Assembly (NCBI GenBank): GCA_031538565.1
Contig: JAVKLS010000007.1
Location: forward strand, 1 to 39,601
Direction of reading: 5' to 3'
Origin: JASGCK01 sp031538565
Lineage (GTDB): Bacteria; Pseudomonadota; Gammaproteobacteria; Burkholderiales; Burkholderiaceae_C
DNA: 39,601 nucleotides
Shown here: in pieces, positions 31,130 to 38,930 of the stretch
Layout of the letters: each line of letters opens with the position of its first letter
Numbering within the stretch: the first letter of the stretch is position 1
Program-made: the position numbers and the translations under genes
The notes under the pieces: model-generated
The model's database searches: none
The model's input: only the letters and a program-made list of their open reading frames with translations
Told to the model about the DNA's origin: nothing

Positions 31130-31608
31130 GCCACATCGCTGCTATTCACACGATCAAATCACAGCTCGCCAAGCAAGGCGTAATGACGGACGAGGACTAC
31201 CGCGCTTTGCTTTTGCAGCTTACGGGCAAGACCAGCTCAAAGGATTTGAGTCCGCTGGCGCTGGCCAAGGTACGCGATCATTTTGACAGGCTGGCCAAGG
31301 CGCACGGTTTATCTCACGTCGTAACGCGCAAGCGCCCAATGAGTGCGGATGAGTTTGCCAAGCGCAAAGCGCAAACGCCGCCGATTGAGCGCAAGGCTTG
31401 GGCGCTATGGGGTCAGCTAAAACGTGACGGAAAAATTGCTGATGGCAGCGCGGCGGCTTTTCGCTCGTTTGTCAAACACCAGACCAAAACAACAACTAGC
31501 GATGGCGTTGATGACATCCGTTTTTGCACAGGTGCGCAAACGCATCAGCTGGTCGAGCGTATGAAGCAATGGCTAAAAAGGGGATCTCATCATGAAAAAA
31601 CTACATGA
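31126..31608 (+). CDS. gemA: GemA-like phage regulatory protein (Mu gp16 family)
   Basis: The 160-aa product begins with the family pattern IHTIKSQLAKQGVMTDEDYR followed by LLLQLTGKTSSKDLS. GemA of Mu alters host gene expression and DNA supercoiling. It is always placed just before mor. ATG 31126 overlaps the previous stop; an earlier in-frame start is rejected. The end overlaps mor by 17 bases. Confidence 0.85.
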   Translation: MSHIAAIHTIKSQLAKQGVMTDEDYRALLLQLTGKTSSKDLSPLALAKVRDHFDRLAKAHGLSHVVTRKRPMSADEFAKRKAQTPPIERKAWALWGQLKRDGKIADGSAAAFRSFVKHQTKTTTSDGVDDIRFCTGAQTHQLVERMKQWLKRGSHHEKTT

Positions 31609-31975
31609 ACGATTTGCGACGGATGGCGTTTGGATACCTGATGGATACCCGCCTTTGCTGGCGAGTATCGCTACCGATATTGCATCTTCGGTGCGCGAGC
31701 AAATGCCCGAAATTGCCAGCGATGTAGTCTTCGAAATTGCTTTGTCCGCGTCTGAGTTCATCCGCGCCAAACATGGCGGCGCTAACGTTTATATCCCCAG
31801 CGGCTATTTTTTTGATTGCAGTGAAAAAGACAAAGAAATCTGGCGTGAGTACACGGGGCGTAATATCCGAGATTTGGCTCATAAATACAAGCGCTCGGTC
31901 GTGCAAATTCGCAGTATTGTGGCAAGTATGCGGGCGCAGGACATGAAGCGCAGGCAGCCTGACCTCTTGGCATAG
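31592..31975 (+). CDS. mor: Mor-like transcription activator of late genes
   Basis: The 127-aa product has the Mor/C family layout: an N-terminal dimerisation part, the segment EFIRAKHGGANVYIPSG, and a C-terminal helix-turn-helix (TGRNIRDLAHKYKRSVVQIR). Mor/C proteins bind a dyad near -43 and help RNA polymerase. Mu has two such proteins (Mor, then C). Only this one is seen here, and the first copy of the late palindrome begins 16 bases after its stop. It is therefore the best candidate activator for all four late promoters. Confidence 0.88.
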   Translation: MKKLHERFATDGVWIPDGYPPLLASIATDIASSVREQMPEIASDVVFEIALSASEFIRAKHGGANVYIPSGYFFDCSEKDKEIWREYTGRNIRDLAHKYKRSVVQIRSIVASMRAQDMKRRQPDLLA

Positions 31976-31990
31976 CCCAGCGCTTTAGGC

Positions 31991-32046
31991 GATTAGGAAA
32001 GTACTTTCCATTACGCAAACGGGCTAATGTCAGCACACTTGCTGGC
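31991..32046 (+). promoter_or_regulatory. Late promoter copy A, before the endolysin
   Basis: Perfect palindrome GGAAAGTACTTTCC at 31996-32009, a weaker -35 (TTACGC, 32011-32016), 17 bases, CACACT at 32034-32039, and the ATG at 32047. It matches Mu promoter Plys in position, between the activator and lysis genes. The segment after the activator gene (31976-32046) contains nothing else. Confidence 0.8.
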
Positions 32047-32535
32047 ATGGAACAAATAGCCCCCACTCTTTTTGACGAAGCATTTGCAAGCCTGATTGGC
32101 TTTGAAGGCGGTTACGTCAACGATCCGCGCGATGCGGGCGGCGAGACTAAATTCGGTATCAGCAAGCGCAGCTATCCGCAACTGGACATTGCCGCACTCA
32201 CGCTAGACCAAGCCCGCGCCATCTACCGCACCGATTATTGGGATCGAATGCACGCAGATGGACTACCCGCTCAGCTAGCCCTACAAGTATTTGATGGCGC
32301 AGTCAACAGCGGCATAGAAACCTCACTGCGCTGGCTGCAAAAAGCCGCTGGCGTAGCCCAAGACGGCAAGATTGGCAAGGTCACTCTATACGCCATCAGC
32401 GCCATGAGCGAGGATGTGCTACTGCGCCGCTACCTCGGCATCCGACTTGAATTTATGACCCAGCTTTCAACGTGGCAAATCTACGGTAAGGGCTGGGCGC
32501 TACGTATTGCCAACCAACTCAAGGATGCCGCATGA
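32047..32535 (+). CDS. Endolysin, glycoside hydrolase 108 family
   Basis: The 162-aa enzyme cleaves peptidoglycan. It has the GH108 signature FEGGYVNDPRDAGGETKFGI, where E20 is the catalytic acid, and a C-terminal peptidoglycan-binding part (LQKAAGVAQDGKIGKVTL). There is no signal peptide, so it depends on the holin encoded next. It is first in the rightward late operon, with the ATG directly after late promoter A and no Shine-Dalgarno. Confidence 0.92.
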   Translation: MEQIAPTLFDEAFASLIGFEGGYVNDPRDAGGETKFGISKRSYPQLDIAALTLDQARAIYRTDYWDRMHADGLPAQLALQVFDGAVNSGIETSLRWLQKAAGVAQDGKIGKVTLYAISAMSEDVLLRRYLGIRLEFMTQLSTWQIYGKGWALRIANQLKDAA

Positions 32536-32969
32536 GCTTACTGTCCGACCTTACGCCTGCTGGTCTCGTGCTAGACATTGGCAAGCAAATTATCAATCGT
32601 CTATGGCCTGACCCAGCGCAGCAAGCCGAGGCGCAACTCAAACTTTTGCAACTGCAACAAGCAGGCGATTTCAAAGAGGTCGATGCGGCGCTGCAACTGG
32701 CATTAGCACAAGCCAATATCAATAACACCGAGGCACAAAGCGCTAGTTTTTTTCGCGGCGGCTGGCGGCCATTTATTGGCTGGGTATGTGGAACTGGGCT
32801 AGCTTATCAACTGTTGCTGCGCCCTTTGCTTCAGGCCGCTTTGGATGCCTGCGGCATGAAAGGCGTGACCATGATCCCGCTGGAGATGGAGACGTTGACC
32901 ACCCTTTTGTTTGGGATGCTTGGGCTGGGCGCCATGCGCACATTTGAAAAGTCCAAAGGGATGCCATGA
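32532..32969 (+). CDS. Holin-like membrane protein (3TM type)
   Basis: The 145-aa product has an N-terminal amphipathic helix, a glutamine/alanine-rich middle (AEAQLKLLQLQQAGDFKEVD) and hydrophobic segments after residue 72 (FFRGGWRPFIGWVCGTGLAY and TLLFGMLGLGAMRTFE). This is the pattern of 3TM phage holins, in which FRGGWRPF is typical. It forms membrane lesions that release the endolysin. It overlaps the endolysin stop. No separate spanin gene is obvious. Confidence 0.82.
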   Translation: MSLLSDLTPAGLVLDIGKQIINRLWPDPAQQAEAQLKLLQLQQAGDFKEVDAALQLALAQANINNTEAQSASFFRGGWRPFIGWVCGTGLAYQLLLRPLLQAALDACGMKGVTMIPLEMETLTTLLFGMLGLGAMRTFEKSKGMP

Positions 32970-33286
32970 AGGATTTTTTTGACTCCTACAAGATCGTCTT
33001 TGACCTCATGCAATGGCTCTTTATGGGCGCGGTAGGCGTAGTGACGTGGCAAATGAAGCGCGATAAAACCCAAGACACGCAAATGTCCGACTTTCGCCAA
33101 GAGTTTATGGATAAGGTGGCCGAGCACGAGGTGCGCCTTGCTCATATCGATGAAAAGCTCAAGCACGTCCCCAGCTCAACCGAGACCGCCATGCTGACCG
33201 AGCGGCTAAACAGTCTAGACAAAAGCATTGCTGCTCTCAATCAAAACATTGGGCGCGTAAACGAATTTTTACTCAACAACCGCTAA
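32966..33286 (+). CDS. DUF2730 protein (Mu gp25-like)
   Basis: The 106-aa product has one N-terminal membrane helix (LMQWLFMGAVGVVTWQM) and a long coiled coil (about 30-100, EHEVRLAHIDEKLKHV onward). DUF2730 proteins lie in the lysis region of Mu-like phages, and a spanin-like role has been considered because of the anchored coiled coil. It is coupled to the holin gene. Confidence 0.8.
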   Translation: MKDFFDSYKIVFDLMQWLFMGAVGVVTWQMKRDKTQDTQMSDFRQEFMDKVAEHEVRLAHIDEKLKHVPSSTETAMLTERLNSLDKSIAALNQNIGRVNEFLLNNR

Positions 33287-33301
33287 TAGTTAATCAGCCC
33301 C

Positions 33302-33640
33302 ATGAGCACCATGAGCACCATGAACTTTTCACAATTTCAACAAGAAGACCGCCGCCTATGCTTGCTGCTGGCACTAGAGCAGGCGGCAGGGTATGAGGCC
33401 AACCATTTTTTGCTGCACCAGTTTTTGGACTTTAACGGCCACAATATTTCGCATGATCAAGTCATCAGCGAAGGGGAATGGCTGGCCGAGCAAGGCTTAG
33501 CCAGCATCCAAAAAATGCGCGACTCATACATCTTGAGGCTGACCATTCGAGGGGTAGATTGTGCGAACGGCCGCGTGGTAATACACGGGGTCAAACGTCC
33601 GATGCCAGGAACATCTGGCTCAGCAGGCGGTGTGCAATGA
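33302..33640 (+). CDS. Mu gp26-like phage protein (VpaChn25_0724 family)
   Basis: The 112-aa product looks like a winged-helix protein (LLLALEQAAGYEANHFLLHQ, then EWLAEQGLASIQKM and ILRLTIRGVDCANGRV). This family lies between DUF2730 and DUF3486 genes in Mu-like phages. The start is uncertain: three ATG codons at 33302, 33311 and 33320 lie in a tandem nine-base repeat with no Shine-Dalgarno. The last may be the real one. Confidence 0.75.
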   Translation: MSTMSTMNFSQFQQEDRRLCLLLALEQAAGYEANHFLLHQFLDFNGHNISHDQVISEGEWLAEQGLASIQKMRDSYILRLTIRGVDCANGRVVIHGVKRPMPGTSGSAGGVQ

Positions 33641-33807
33641 GGCACCACCAACACCAACACCAAGAACCCGCGCTCTGGTGGGTCGCTGCCGTAGAACCCT
33701 TGCGTAGTCATTGCTGGGCTTGCAATATCTGGCGTGGCATTATTGTGGGCTCATGCTGCACATCGGTGCTGATAGGTGTCGCCCTGCTAATCCTTGGTGT
33801 TATGTAA
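33637..33807 (+). CDS. Histidine-rich single-helix membrane protein (56 aa)
   Basis: It begins MRHHQHQHQEPALWW and ends with a hydrophobic helix (GIIVGSCCTSVLIGVALLIL), with four cysteines, including a CWAC pair near residue 33. It overlaps both neighbours by ATGA or TAATG, which supports real coding. Not recognised; the histidine and cysteine content suggests metal binding. Confidence 0.55.
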   Translation: MRHHQHQHQEPALWWVAAVEPLRSHCWACNIWRGIIVGSCCTSVLIGVALLILGVM

Positions 33808-34328
33808 TGGGCGCTCGCAGCAAAGTTGAACAACTCCCTAAAGCCGTCAAAGAGTGGCTCGATAAGGCCTTGGTGGAGGGCAATTTCAGCGGCTATAAAG
33901 CGCTGGCCGAGCATCTCAAGGCACAAGGATTTGAAGTCAGCAAAAGCGCCATCCACCGCCACGGCGAACGGATGGAGCGCAGCCTCAAAGCGATCAAGCT
34001 GACCACCGAGCAAGCCAAGGCGATTGTGGATGCGTCACCCGACGACGAAGACGCACTCAACCAAGCGCTGGTGCGCCTCACGCAGGAAAAGCTCTTTCAA
34101 GTTTTACTGGATATCGACATCGACCCCGAGAAGATCAATATATCAGGCCTGACCAAATCCATTGCCGAGTTGTCCCGCGCCTCCATTTCCATGAAAGACT
34201 TTGCAGCCAAGGTCAAATCACGCGCCAAAGAGGCGGCATCTGAGGTTGTCAGCATCGTTAAAAAGGCTGGCTTGACCGATGAGGCAGCCAAAGAAATATC
34301 ACGCAAGATCTTGGGGATTGCATCATGA
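33807..34328 (+). CDS. Small terminase / DUF3486 protein (Mu gp27)
   Basis: The 173-aa product has an N-terminal HTH region (LPKAVKEWLDKALVEGNFSG, then HLKAQGFEVSKSAIHRHGE) and a helical C-terminal half, as in the DUF3486 family that supplies the DNA-recognition terminase subunit. ATG 33807 overlaps the previous stop. It precedes the large terminase with a four-base overlap. Confidence 0.87.
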   Translation: MGARSKVEQLPKAVKEWLDKALVEGNFSGYKALAEHLKAQGFEVSKSAIHRHGERMERSLKAIKLTTEQAKAIVDASPDDEDALNQALVRLTQEKLFQVLLDIDIDPEKINISGLTKSIAELSRASISMKDFAAKVKSRAKEAASEVVSIVKKAGLTDEAAKEISRKILGIAS

Positions 34329-35821
34329 CCAATTTCGCAACTATCCCGCAAAAACCGTTCACGCACGTGCTCCTGCCGTATCAAAAACGCTGGATAGCCG
34401 ATACCTCTCAGGTTAAGGTGATTGAGAAGTCGCGCCGCGTCGGCATCTCATGGGCGGAAGCTGCTGGCTCTGTGCTGGAAGCTGCCAACCAATCGGGGCA
34501 AGACACTTGGTACATCGGCTACAACAAAGACATGGCGGAGGAGTTCATTCGCGACTGCGCATCGTGGGCGCGTGACCTCAATCTTGCAGCGGTTGAAATG
34601 GGGCAAGAGGTTTTTGAGGATGAGAAAAATATCCTCGCGTTTCGCATCAACTTCCCTAGTGGCTTTCGCGTCACGGCGCTGTCCTCACGCCCCAACAATT
34701 TGCGCGGCAAAAAAGGGCGGGTCATCATTGACGAAGCTGCCTTCCACGACAAGCTGGACGAACTACTCAAAGCCGCGCTGGCGCTGACCATGTGGTCCAA
34801 AGAAACCAACGTCAGCATCATCAGCACGCACGACGGTGTCGATAACCCATTTAACGAGCTGGTCAACGATATCCGCGCAGGAAAGAAGCCCTACAGCCTG
34901 CATCGCGTGACCCTAGAAGACGCCTTACAAGACGGCCTCTACGAGCGTATTTGCTTGGTGAATGGCTACGACTATGCCCCACATCTTGAGGCCGCGTGGG
35001 AAGCCGACTTGCGCACACGCTATGGCGACGCGGCCAGCGAAGAACTGGACTGCATCCCAAGCCAATCAGGCGGCTCATACCTCTCGCGTGCCCTGATTGA
35101 ACTATGCATGAGTGCGGACTTGCCAGTCCTGCGCCTTAGCTACCCCGACACCTTTGCCCAAATGCCTGATCGCATTCGCGAACTGGAGACGCTAGCGTGG
35201 TGCGATGAAACCTTGCAACCCTTGCTGGCCGATCTTCCCAAAGCTTCTCGCAGTTACTATGGCATGGACTTTGCGCGCTCTAGCGACCTCTCCGTAATCG
35301 CCCCGCTAATTGAAGGTCAAGGCCTGCACCGCACTTGCCCATTTTTGATTGAGATGCGCAACGTACCCTTCCGCCAGCAGGAACAAATCGTTTTTTACTT
35401 GGCCGACAACCTGCCGCGCTTTAGCTCAGGTGCGCACGACTCTCGTGGCAACGGCCAGTACCTTGGCGAAGTCGCCATGCAGCGTTACGGGGCAGGCAGC
35501 ATCCACCAAGTGATGTTGTCGCAGGAGTGGTATCGCAGCAATATGCCTAAGTTCAAGGCTGCCTTTGAAGACCAAGAGATCACGATCCCCAAAGACGCTG
35601 ACGTGCTGGACGACCTGCGAGCCATCCAGCTAGATAAAGGCGTGCCAAAAGTGCCCGACACCAAAAACACAGGCAAAGACGGCAAGCAGCGCCACGGCGA
35701 TGCGGCTATTGCGCTTTGCTTGGCGTGGTTTGCATCGCTAAACGCTGGCGGCGTGATTGAGTTTGAGTCGATTGGCGATGCCGTCGGTACCGCTACAGAT
35801 GGCTATTTAGCAAGGTTTTAA
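34325..35821 (+). CDS. Large terminase subunit (Mu gp28)
   Basis: The 498-aa motor packages phage DNA by headful. The ATPase domain has a Walker A-like EKSRRVGISWA near residue 38 and Walker B GRVIIDEAAFHD near 135. The nuclease domain begins with YGMDFARSSDLSV, whose aspartate is a metal ligand, and later HGDAAIALCLAW. Length and order match Mu-like terminases. Confidence 0.93.
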   Translation: MTNFATIPQKPFTHVLLPYQKRWIADTSQVKVIEKSRRVGISWAEAAGSVLEAANQSGQDTWYIGYNKDMAEEFIRDCASWARDLNLAAVEMGQEVFEDEKNILAFRINFPSGFRVTALSSRPNNLRGKKGRVIIDEAAFHDKLDELLKAALALTMWSKETNVSIISTHDGVDNPFNELVNDIRAGKKPYSLHRVTLEDALQDGLYERICLVNGYDYAPHLEAAWEADLRTRYGDAASEELDCIPSQSGGSYLSRALIELCMSADLPVLRLSYPDTFAQMPDRIRELETLAWCDETLQPLLADLPKASRSYYGMDFARSSDLSVIAPLIEGQGLHRTCPFLIEMRNVPFRQQEQIVFYLADNLPRFSSGAHDSRGNGQYLGEVAMQRYGAGSIHQVMLSQEWYRSNMPKFKAAFEDQEITIPKDADVLDDLRAIQLDKGVPKVPDTKNTGKDGKQRHGDAAIALCLAWFASLNAGGVIEFESIGDAVGTATDGYLARF

Positions 35822-35823
35822 CT

Positions 35824-37386
35824 ATGAGTGAAGTACCAAATACCGCGACAAACTCCACTACCTATGACGAAGTTGCCGTCATCGCCCGCCAAGCCTTCCT
35901 TGGTAATTACACCGTCTTGTTTCAACCCGAAGACGCGACTCTTTTCACGCGCGGTAACGGACGCGGCTTACGGCTTTACGATGAAATTGACAACGATCCC
36001 AAGGTCTGGGAAGTACTGCAAAAACGCAAGCTCGCCTTGGTCTCACGCGAATGGCAAGTTGAGCCTTCCAGCAATAGCCGAATCGATAAAAAAGCGGCTG
36101 ACTTAGTCAAAGCGCAGCTGGAAAACGTCGGCTTTGACCAGCTGACCAGCGATATGCTGGACGCGACCATGAAAGGCGTGAGTTTTATCGAGCCTATGTG
36201 GGTACGCGATGGCGCAGAGATTGTTCTGGCCGATGCTGTCCACGTCGAGCCGTGGTACTTCAGCTTTGACCGCGCGCCCAAGCCAGACGACTTAATCTAT
36301 GCCCGCCATGCCGTACGCTTGCTGGATGGCACAGGCATCGAAGGCGTTACCATTCCGCAGCGCAAGATGATGGTGCATCGCTATGGACAAAAGTACAATA
36401 GTCCGTGGGGCTTAGGTCTTGGTTCGCGCCTCTTTTGGCCAGCGTTTTTTAAACGTAACGGCATTCAGTTTTGGTTAGCCTTTGCCGAGCGGTTTGGTAC
36501 GCCCGTGCCCATTGGCAAATACCCCAATAATGCCACAGCAGCCGAAAAATCAACTCTTAAAAATGCGCTGCGAGCCTTCCAACAAGAATCCGCCATCATG
36601 CTGCCCGTGGGCATGGAGGTCTCGCTCTTGGAGGCCGCTCGTTCTGGCATCGACACCTACGACAAGCTGGTTGGCTACATGGATGACCAAATTGCAGGCA
36701 TCGTACTGGGTAAATCAGGCGGCAAGAGCGGCTCGGGTGGTCAGCTGGCTGCTAGCCTCAATTTGGAAAATGAAGTACGGCTGGAGCTGGTCAAAGGTGA
36801 TGCCGATCTGATGACCGACACCCTCACGCGCCAACTAGTTAGATGGATCGTAGAGTTCAATTGCCCAGGCGCAGGCGTACCGCGCGTCGAGCGCGTGATT
36901 GAGGAGACCAAAAACCTCAGAGACTTGGCCGAGACGCACAAAGTCATTTTCGACATGGGCTACCGCCCCACCTTGGATCAGATTCAAAATATCTTTGGCG
37001 GCGAGTGGGTGGATGTAGGAATCAAAGGGGCAGCCATTGCCAATCGCATTGACGTTAAATCAGATAGCGCCAACTTTGCTGCGCCGTTGCTTGCTGCATC
37101 ATCTTTAAACCAAGTTCCAGCCGATCAGGCGGCATTAGATCAGTTGATAGCGACATTGCCGCCTGATTTGGTTGGAAATGCAATCGGGCAACTGGTTGCC
37201 CCAGTGTTTGCTGCATTCAAAAAGTCAAAAGACACTCAAGCCGCACTGGACTCGCTGGGTAGCCTTTGGCCAGACATGCCAATGGATGATTTGCAAGCGC
37301 TACTAGCCAAGATGATCTTCACTGCTAATTTATGGGGAGCGGTGAACGCAGAAACTGAGGTTAAAAATGCAATTGCAAGAGGCTGA
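35824..37386 (+). CDS. Portal protein, DUF935 (Mu gp29)
   Basis: The 520-aa protein forms the dodecameric portal at the head vertex. It carries DUF935 hallmarks: DPKVWEVLQKRKLALVSREW in the N-terminal part, NSPWGLGLGSRLFWPAFFKR in the middle and GKSGGKSGSGGQLAASLN near residue 300. The start is two bases after the terminase stop, with AAGG upstream. The end overlaps the MuF-like gene by 20 bases. Confidence 0.92.
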   Translation: MSEVPNTATNSTTYDEVAVIARQAFLGNYTVLFQPEDATLFTRGNGRGLRLYDEIDNDPKVWEVLQKRKLALVSREWQVEPSSNSRIDKKAADLVKAQLENVGFDQLTSDMLDATMKGVSFIEPMWVRDGAEIVLADAVHVEPWYFSFDRAPKPDDLIYARHAVRLLDGTGIEGVTIPQRKMMVHRYGQKYNSPWGLGLGSRLFWPAFFKRNGIQFWLAFAERFGTPVPIGKYPNNATAAEKSTLKNALRAFQQESAIMLPVGMEVSLLEAARSGIDTYDKLVGYMDDQIAGIVLGKSGGKSGSGGQLAASLNLENEVRLELVKGDADLMTDTLTRQLVRWIVEFNCPGAGVPRVERVIEETKNLRDLAETHKVIFDMGYRPTLDQIQNIFGGEWVDVGIKGAAIANRIDVKSDSANFAAPLLAASSLNQVPADQAALDQLIATLPPDLVGNAIGQLVAPVFAAFKKSKDTQAALDSLGSLWPDMPMDDLQALLAKMIFTANLWGAVNAETEVKNAIARG

Positions 37387-38218
37387 CCTCAAAGCCATCT
37401 TCAATATGCCGCCTGAACAGGCGATTGCCTATCTCAAGGTTAAGGGCGTGCGCGTGCCAGCTGATTGGCGACAAATGGACAGGCTGGCACACGATAGCGC
37501 CTTCATGATCGCCAAGATGACCAAAGTTGACTTATTGTCAGATGTGCAAGAGGCTTTGGTTGATGCGCTCAAGAACGGGACAGACCTTAAAACTTTCATA
37601 GATCGCGTCGCGCCGCAGATGATGGCTAAAGGCTGGTGGGGCACGCAAGAGTTCATCAATCCAAGCACAGGCGAGATCAAAAACGAAGCCGTTGGCAGCG
37701 CCTACCGCTTGCAAACGATCTTCGAGACCAATATGCAGGTGGCTTATGGCCGTGGTCGCCAAGCCGTCTTCAATCAAGTCACGAATACGCAGCCTTATTG
37801 GCAATGGGTGCATATTCCGCAGGCGCGGCCAAGACCAGCCCACCTTGTAATGGACGGAAAAATCTTCCGCCATGACGATCCATTTTGGGGTGCGTTCTCG
37901 CTTCCTTGTGGTTATCGCTGCAAATGCCGCATGGTCGCTTTGACTGACCGCGAGGTGCAGCGTGACTGGGGTGGCAAGGTTGAGACGGGTGCTGGCCGCA
38001 TCGAGCAAGTGACATCGACGCACAAAGACCGTGCCACAGGCGAAAAATACACTGTCACCCGCCCCAGCTATCAATTGCCGAATTCAAATACGACGTTGAC
38101 GCCAGATATTGGCTTTCAAGCGGGTGGTACGCCAATGGAACGTTTGCAAAAAATCTACCTAGACAAGATTGATGCAGCACCAGCGGCCATCCGTAAGCAA
38201 GCGGAAGGCAACCAGTGA
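37367..38218 (+). CDS. MuF-type head morphogenesis protein (Mu gp30)
   Basis: The 283-aa protein contains the SPP1 gp7/MuF domain: IFETNMQVAYGRGRQAVFNQ, the block WVHIPQARPRPAHLVMDGK, and the cysteine-containing LPCGYRCKCRMVAL near the end. It is a minor head protein next to the portal. No toxin domain is fused to it; the C-terminal tail is short. It overlaps both neighbours. Confidence 0.9.
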   Translation: MQLQEADLKAIFNMPPEQAIAYLKVKGVRVPADWRQMDRLAHDSAFMIAKMTKVDLLSDVQEALVDALKNGTDLKTFIDRVAPQMMAKGWWGTQEFINPSTGEIKNEAVGSAYRLQTIFETNMQVAYGRGRQAVFNQVTNTQPYWQWVHIPQARPRPAHLVMDGKIFRHDDPFWGAFSLPCGYRCKCRMVALTDREVQRDWGGKVETGAGRIEQVTSTHKDRATGEKYTVTRPSYQLPNSNTTLTPDIGFQAGGTPMERLQKIYLDKIDAAPAAIRKQAEGNQ

Positions 38219-38691
38219 TCTCGATAAGCATTGACGATAGGAAAGTTCAGGAAGGGCTGCGCACCTTGATTGAGCGCTCCAGCTATCCAGCGCAAGCCAT
38301 GCGGTCAATATCAGCAAGGATGCTGAGCGCAGTTGAAATGAACTTTAGGCAAGAAGGTCGCCCCAAGTGGAAATCACGCTCAAGTAAGTTTGGTGGCGGC
38401 GAAGGCCGTAAGCTGCTGCAACGGACGGGAGCAATGGCGGCATCTATTCAAATGGGCAGCAACGGCAATCAAGCGTGGGTTGGCACGAACAAGCCTTACG
38501 CCATCTACCAACAGTTCGGCACAAAGCCGCATGTCATCCAAGCCAAAAACAAAAAGGCGTTGGCGTTTGGCGGCAAGGCATTCAAAAAGGTCAATCACCC
38601 AGGCACGCCAGCGCGGCCATTTTTGCAACTCACCGAAATCGACAAATCGGACATTCTCGACATCATCGGGCAGCACCTGAGCCAAATCTAA
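38215..38691 (+). CDS. Virion morphogenesis protein (Mu gpG, gp31)
   Basis: The 158-aa product has the gpG-like pattern NFRQEGRPKWKSRSSKFGGG, YAIYQQFGTKPHVI and HPGTPARPFLQLT. Such proteins act in head or tail joining. GTG 38215 overlaps the previous stop (GTGA). In Mu the protease gene would follow; here the arm ends and the protease is at the other end of the early arm, in reverse orientation. Confidence 0.88.
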   Translation: MISISIDDRKVQEGLRTLIERSSYPAQAMRSISARMLSAVEMNFRQEGRPKWKSRSSKFGGGEGRKLLQRTGAMAASIQMGSNGNQAWVGTNKPYAIYQQFGTKPHVIQAKNKKALAFGGKAFKKVNHPGTPARPFLQLTEIDKSDILDIIGQHLSQI

Positions 38692-38701
38692 AGTTATCCA
38701 C

Positions 38702-38827
38702 ATGATCGACTACTTATCCCCAGCTGGCGGCTGGATCATTCAAGGTTTCTTCTTCGGCATCGGTATTTTGTTAGTCACGGAGCTTTCTAACGCCTTAAAG
38801 GCGCTTTGGAATCATCATTTCGGCTAA
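38702..38827 (+). CDS. Small membrane protein (41 aa) at the right prophage end
   Basis: A 42-codon frame encodes MIDYLSPAGGWIIQ, then a hydrophobic helix (FFFGIGILLVTELSNAL) and a short polar end. It lies ten bases after gpG. There is no strong Shine-Dalgarno, but the single clear membrane helix and position in the operon make it plausible. It is the last gene of the rightward arm. Confidence 0.5.
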   Translation: MIDYLSPAGGWIIQGFFFGIGILLVTELSNALKALWNHHFG

Positions 38828-38847
38828 TTTTTAGTGCCGCCGTTTTT

Positions 38848-38912
38848 GTTTCACTCCCTGCAATTCAATTGCAGCCCGTTTCACTCAGTCCCGCATAATC
38901 CCGACCAGTCCC
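38848..38912. repeat. Repeat cluster at the right prophage boundary
   Basis: GTTTCACTC occurs at 38848-38856 and 38878-38886, flanking a palindrome CTGCAATT-C-AATTGCAG (38858-38874). CAGTCCC occurs at 38886 and 38906. TCCC recurs at 38889, 38899 and 38909, exactly ten bases apart, on one face of the helix. This looks like a multiprotein binding site, possibly transposase sites at the prophage end. The interval 38828-38930 contains no gene. Confidence 0.5.
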
Positions 38913-38930
38913 ACTGTTTATCACCCTTAA

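Larger units (their letters stand above)
1842..38925. mobile_element. Mu-like transposable prophage, apparently complete
   Basis: Contains a MuA-type DDE transposase, MuB-type ATPase, Ner-like protein, Gam, GemA, Mor, and the Mu-type head and contractile-tail set from gp25 to gp48, plus Com and a methyltransferase. The left limit is set outside the last terminator of the leftward operon. The right limit is set within the repeat-rich stretch after the last small gene, before the truncated ATPase. Exact ends (TG...CA and a 5-bp target duplication) could not be identified, so both limits are approximate. The two arms diverge from the repressor region, unlike the Mu map. Confidence 0.85.

Noticed and set aside
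38848..38912. Repeat cluster considered as a plasmid iteron origin next to the RepA-like remnant
   Set aside because: The repeats are only 7-9 bases, few, and mixed with a palindrome; they lie at the prophage end and the RepA-like gene is truncated. A prophage-end role is more likely, although an origin is not fully excluded.
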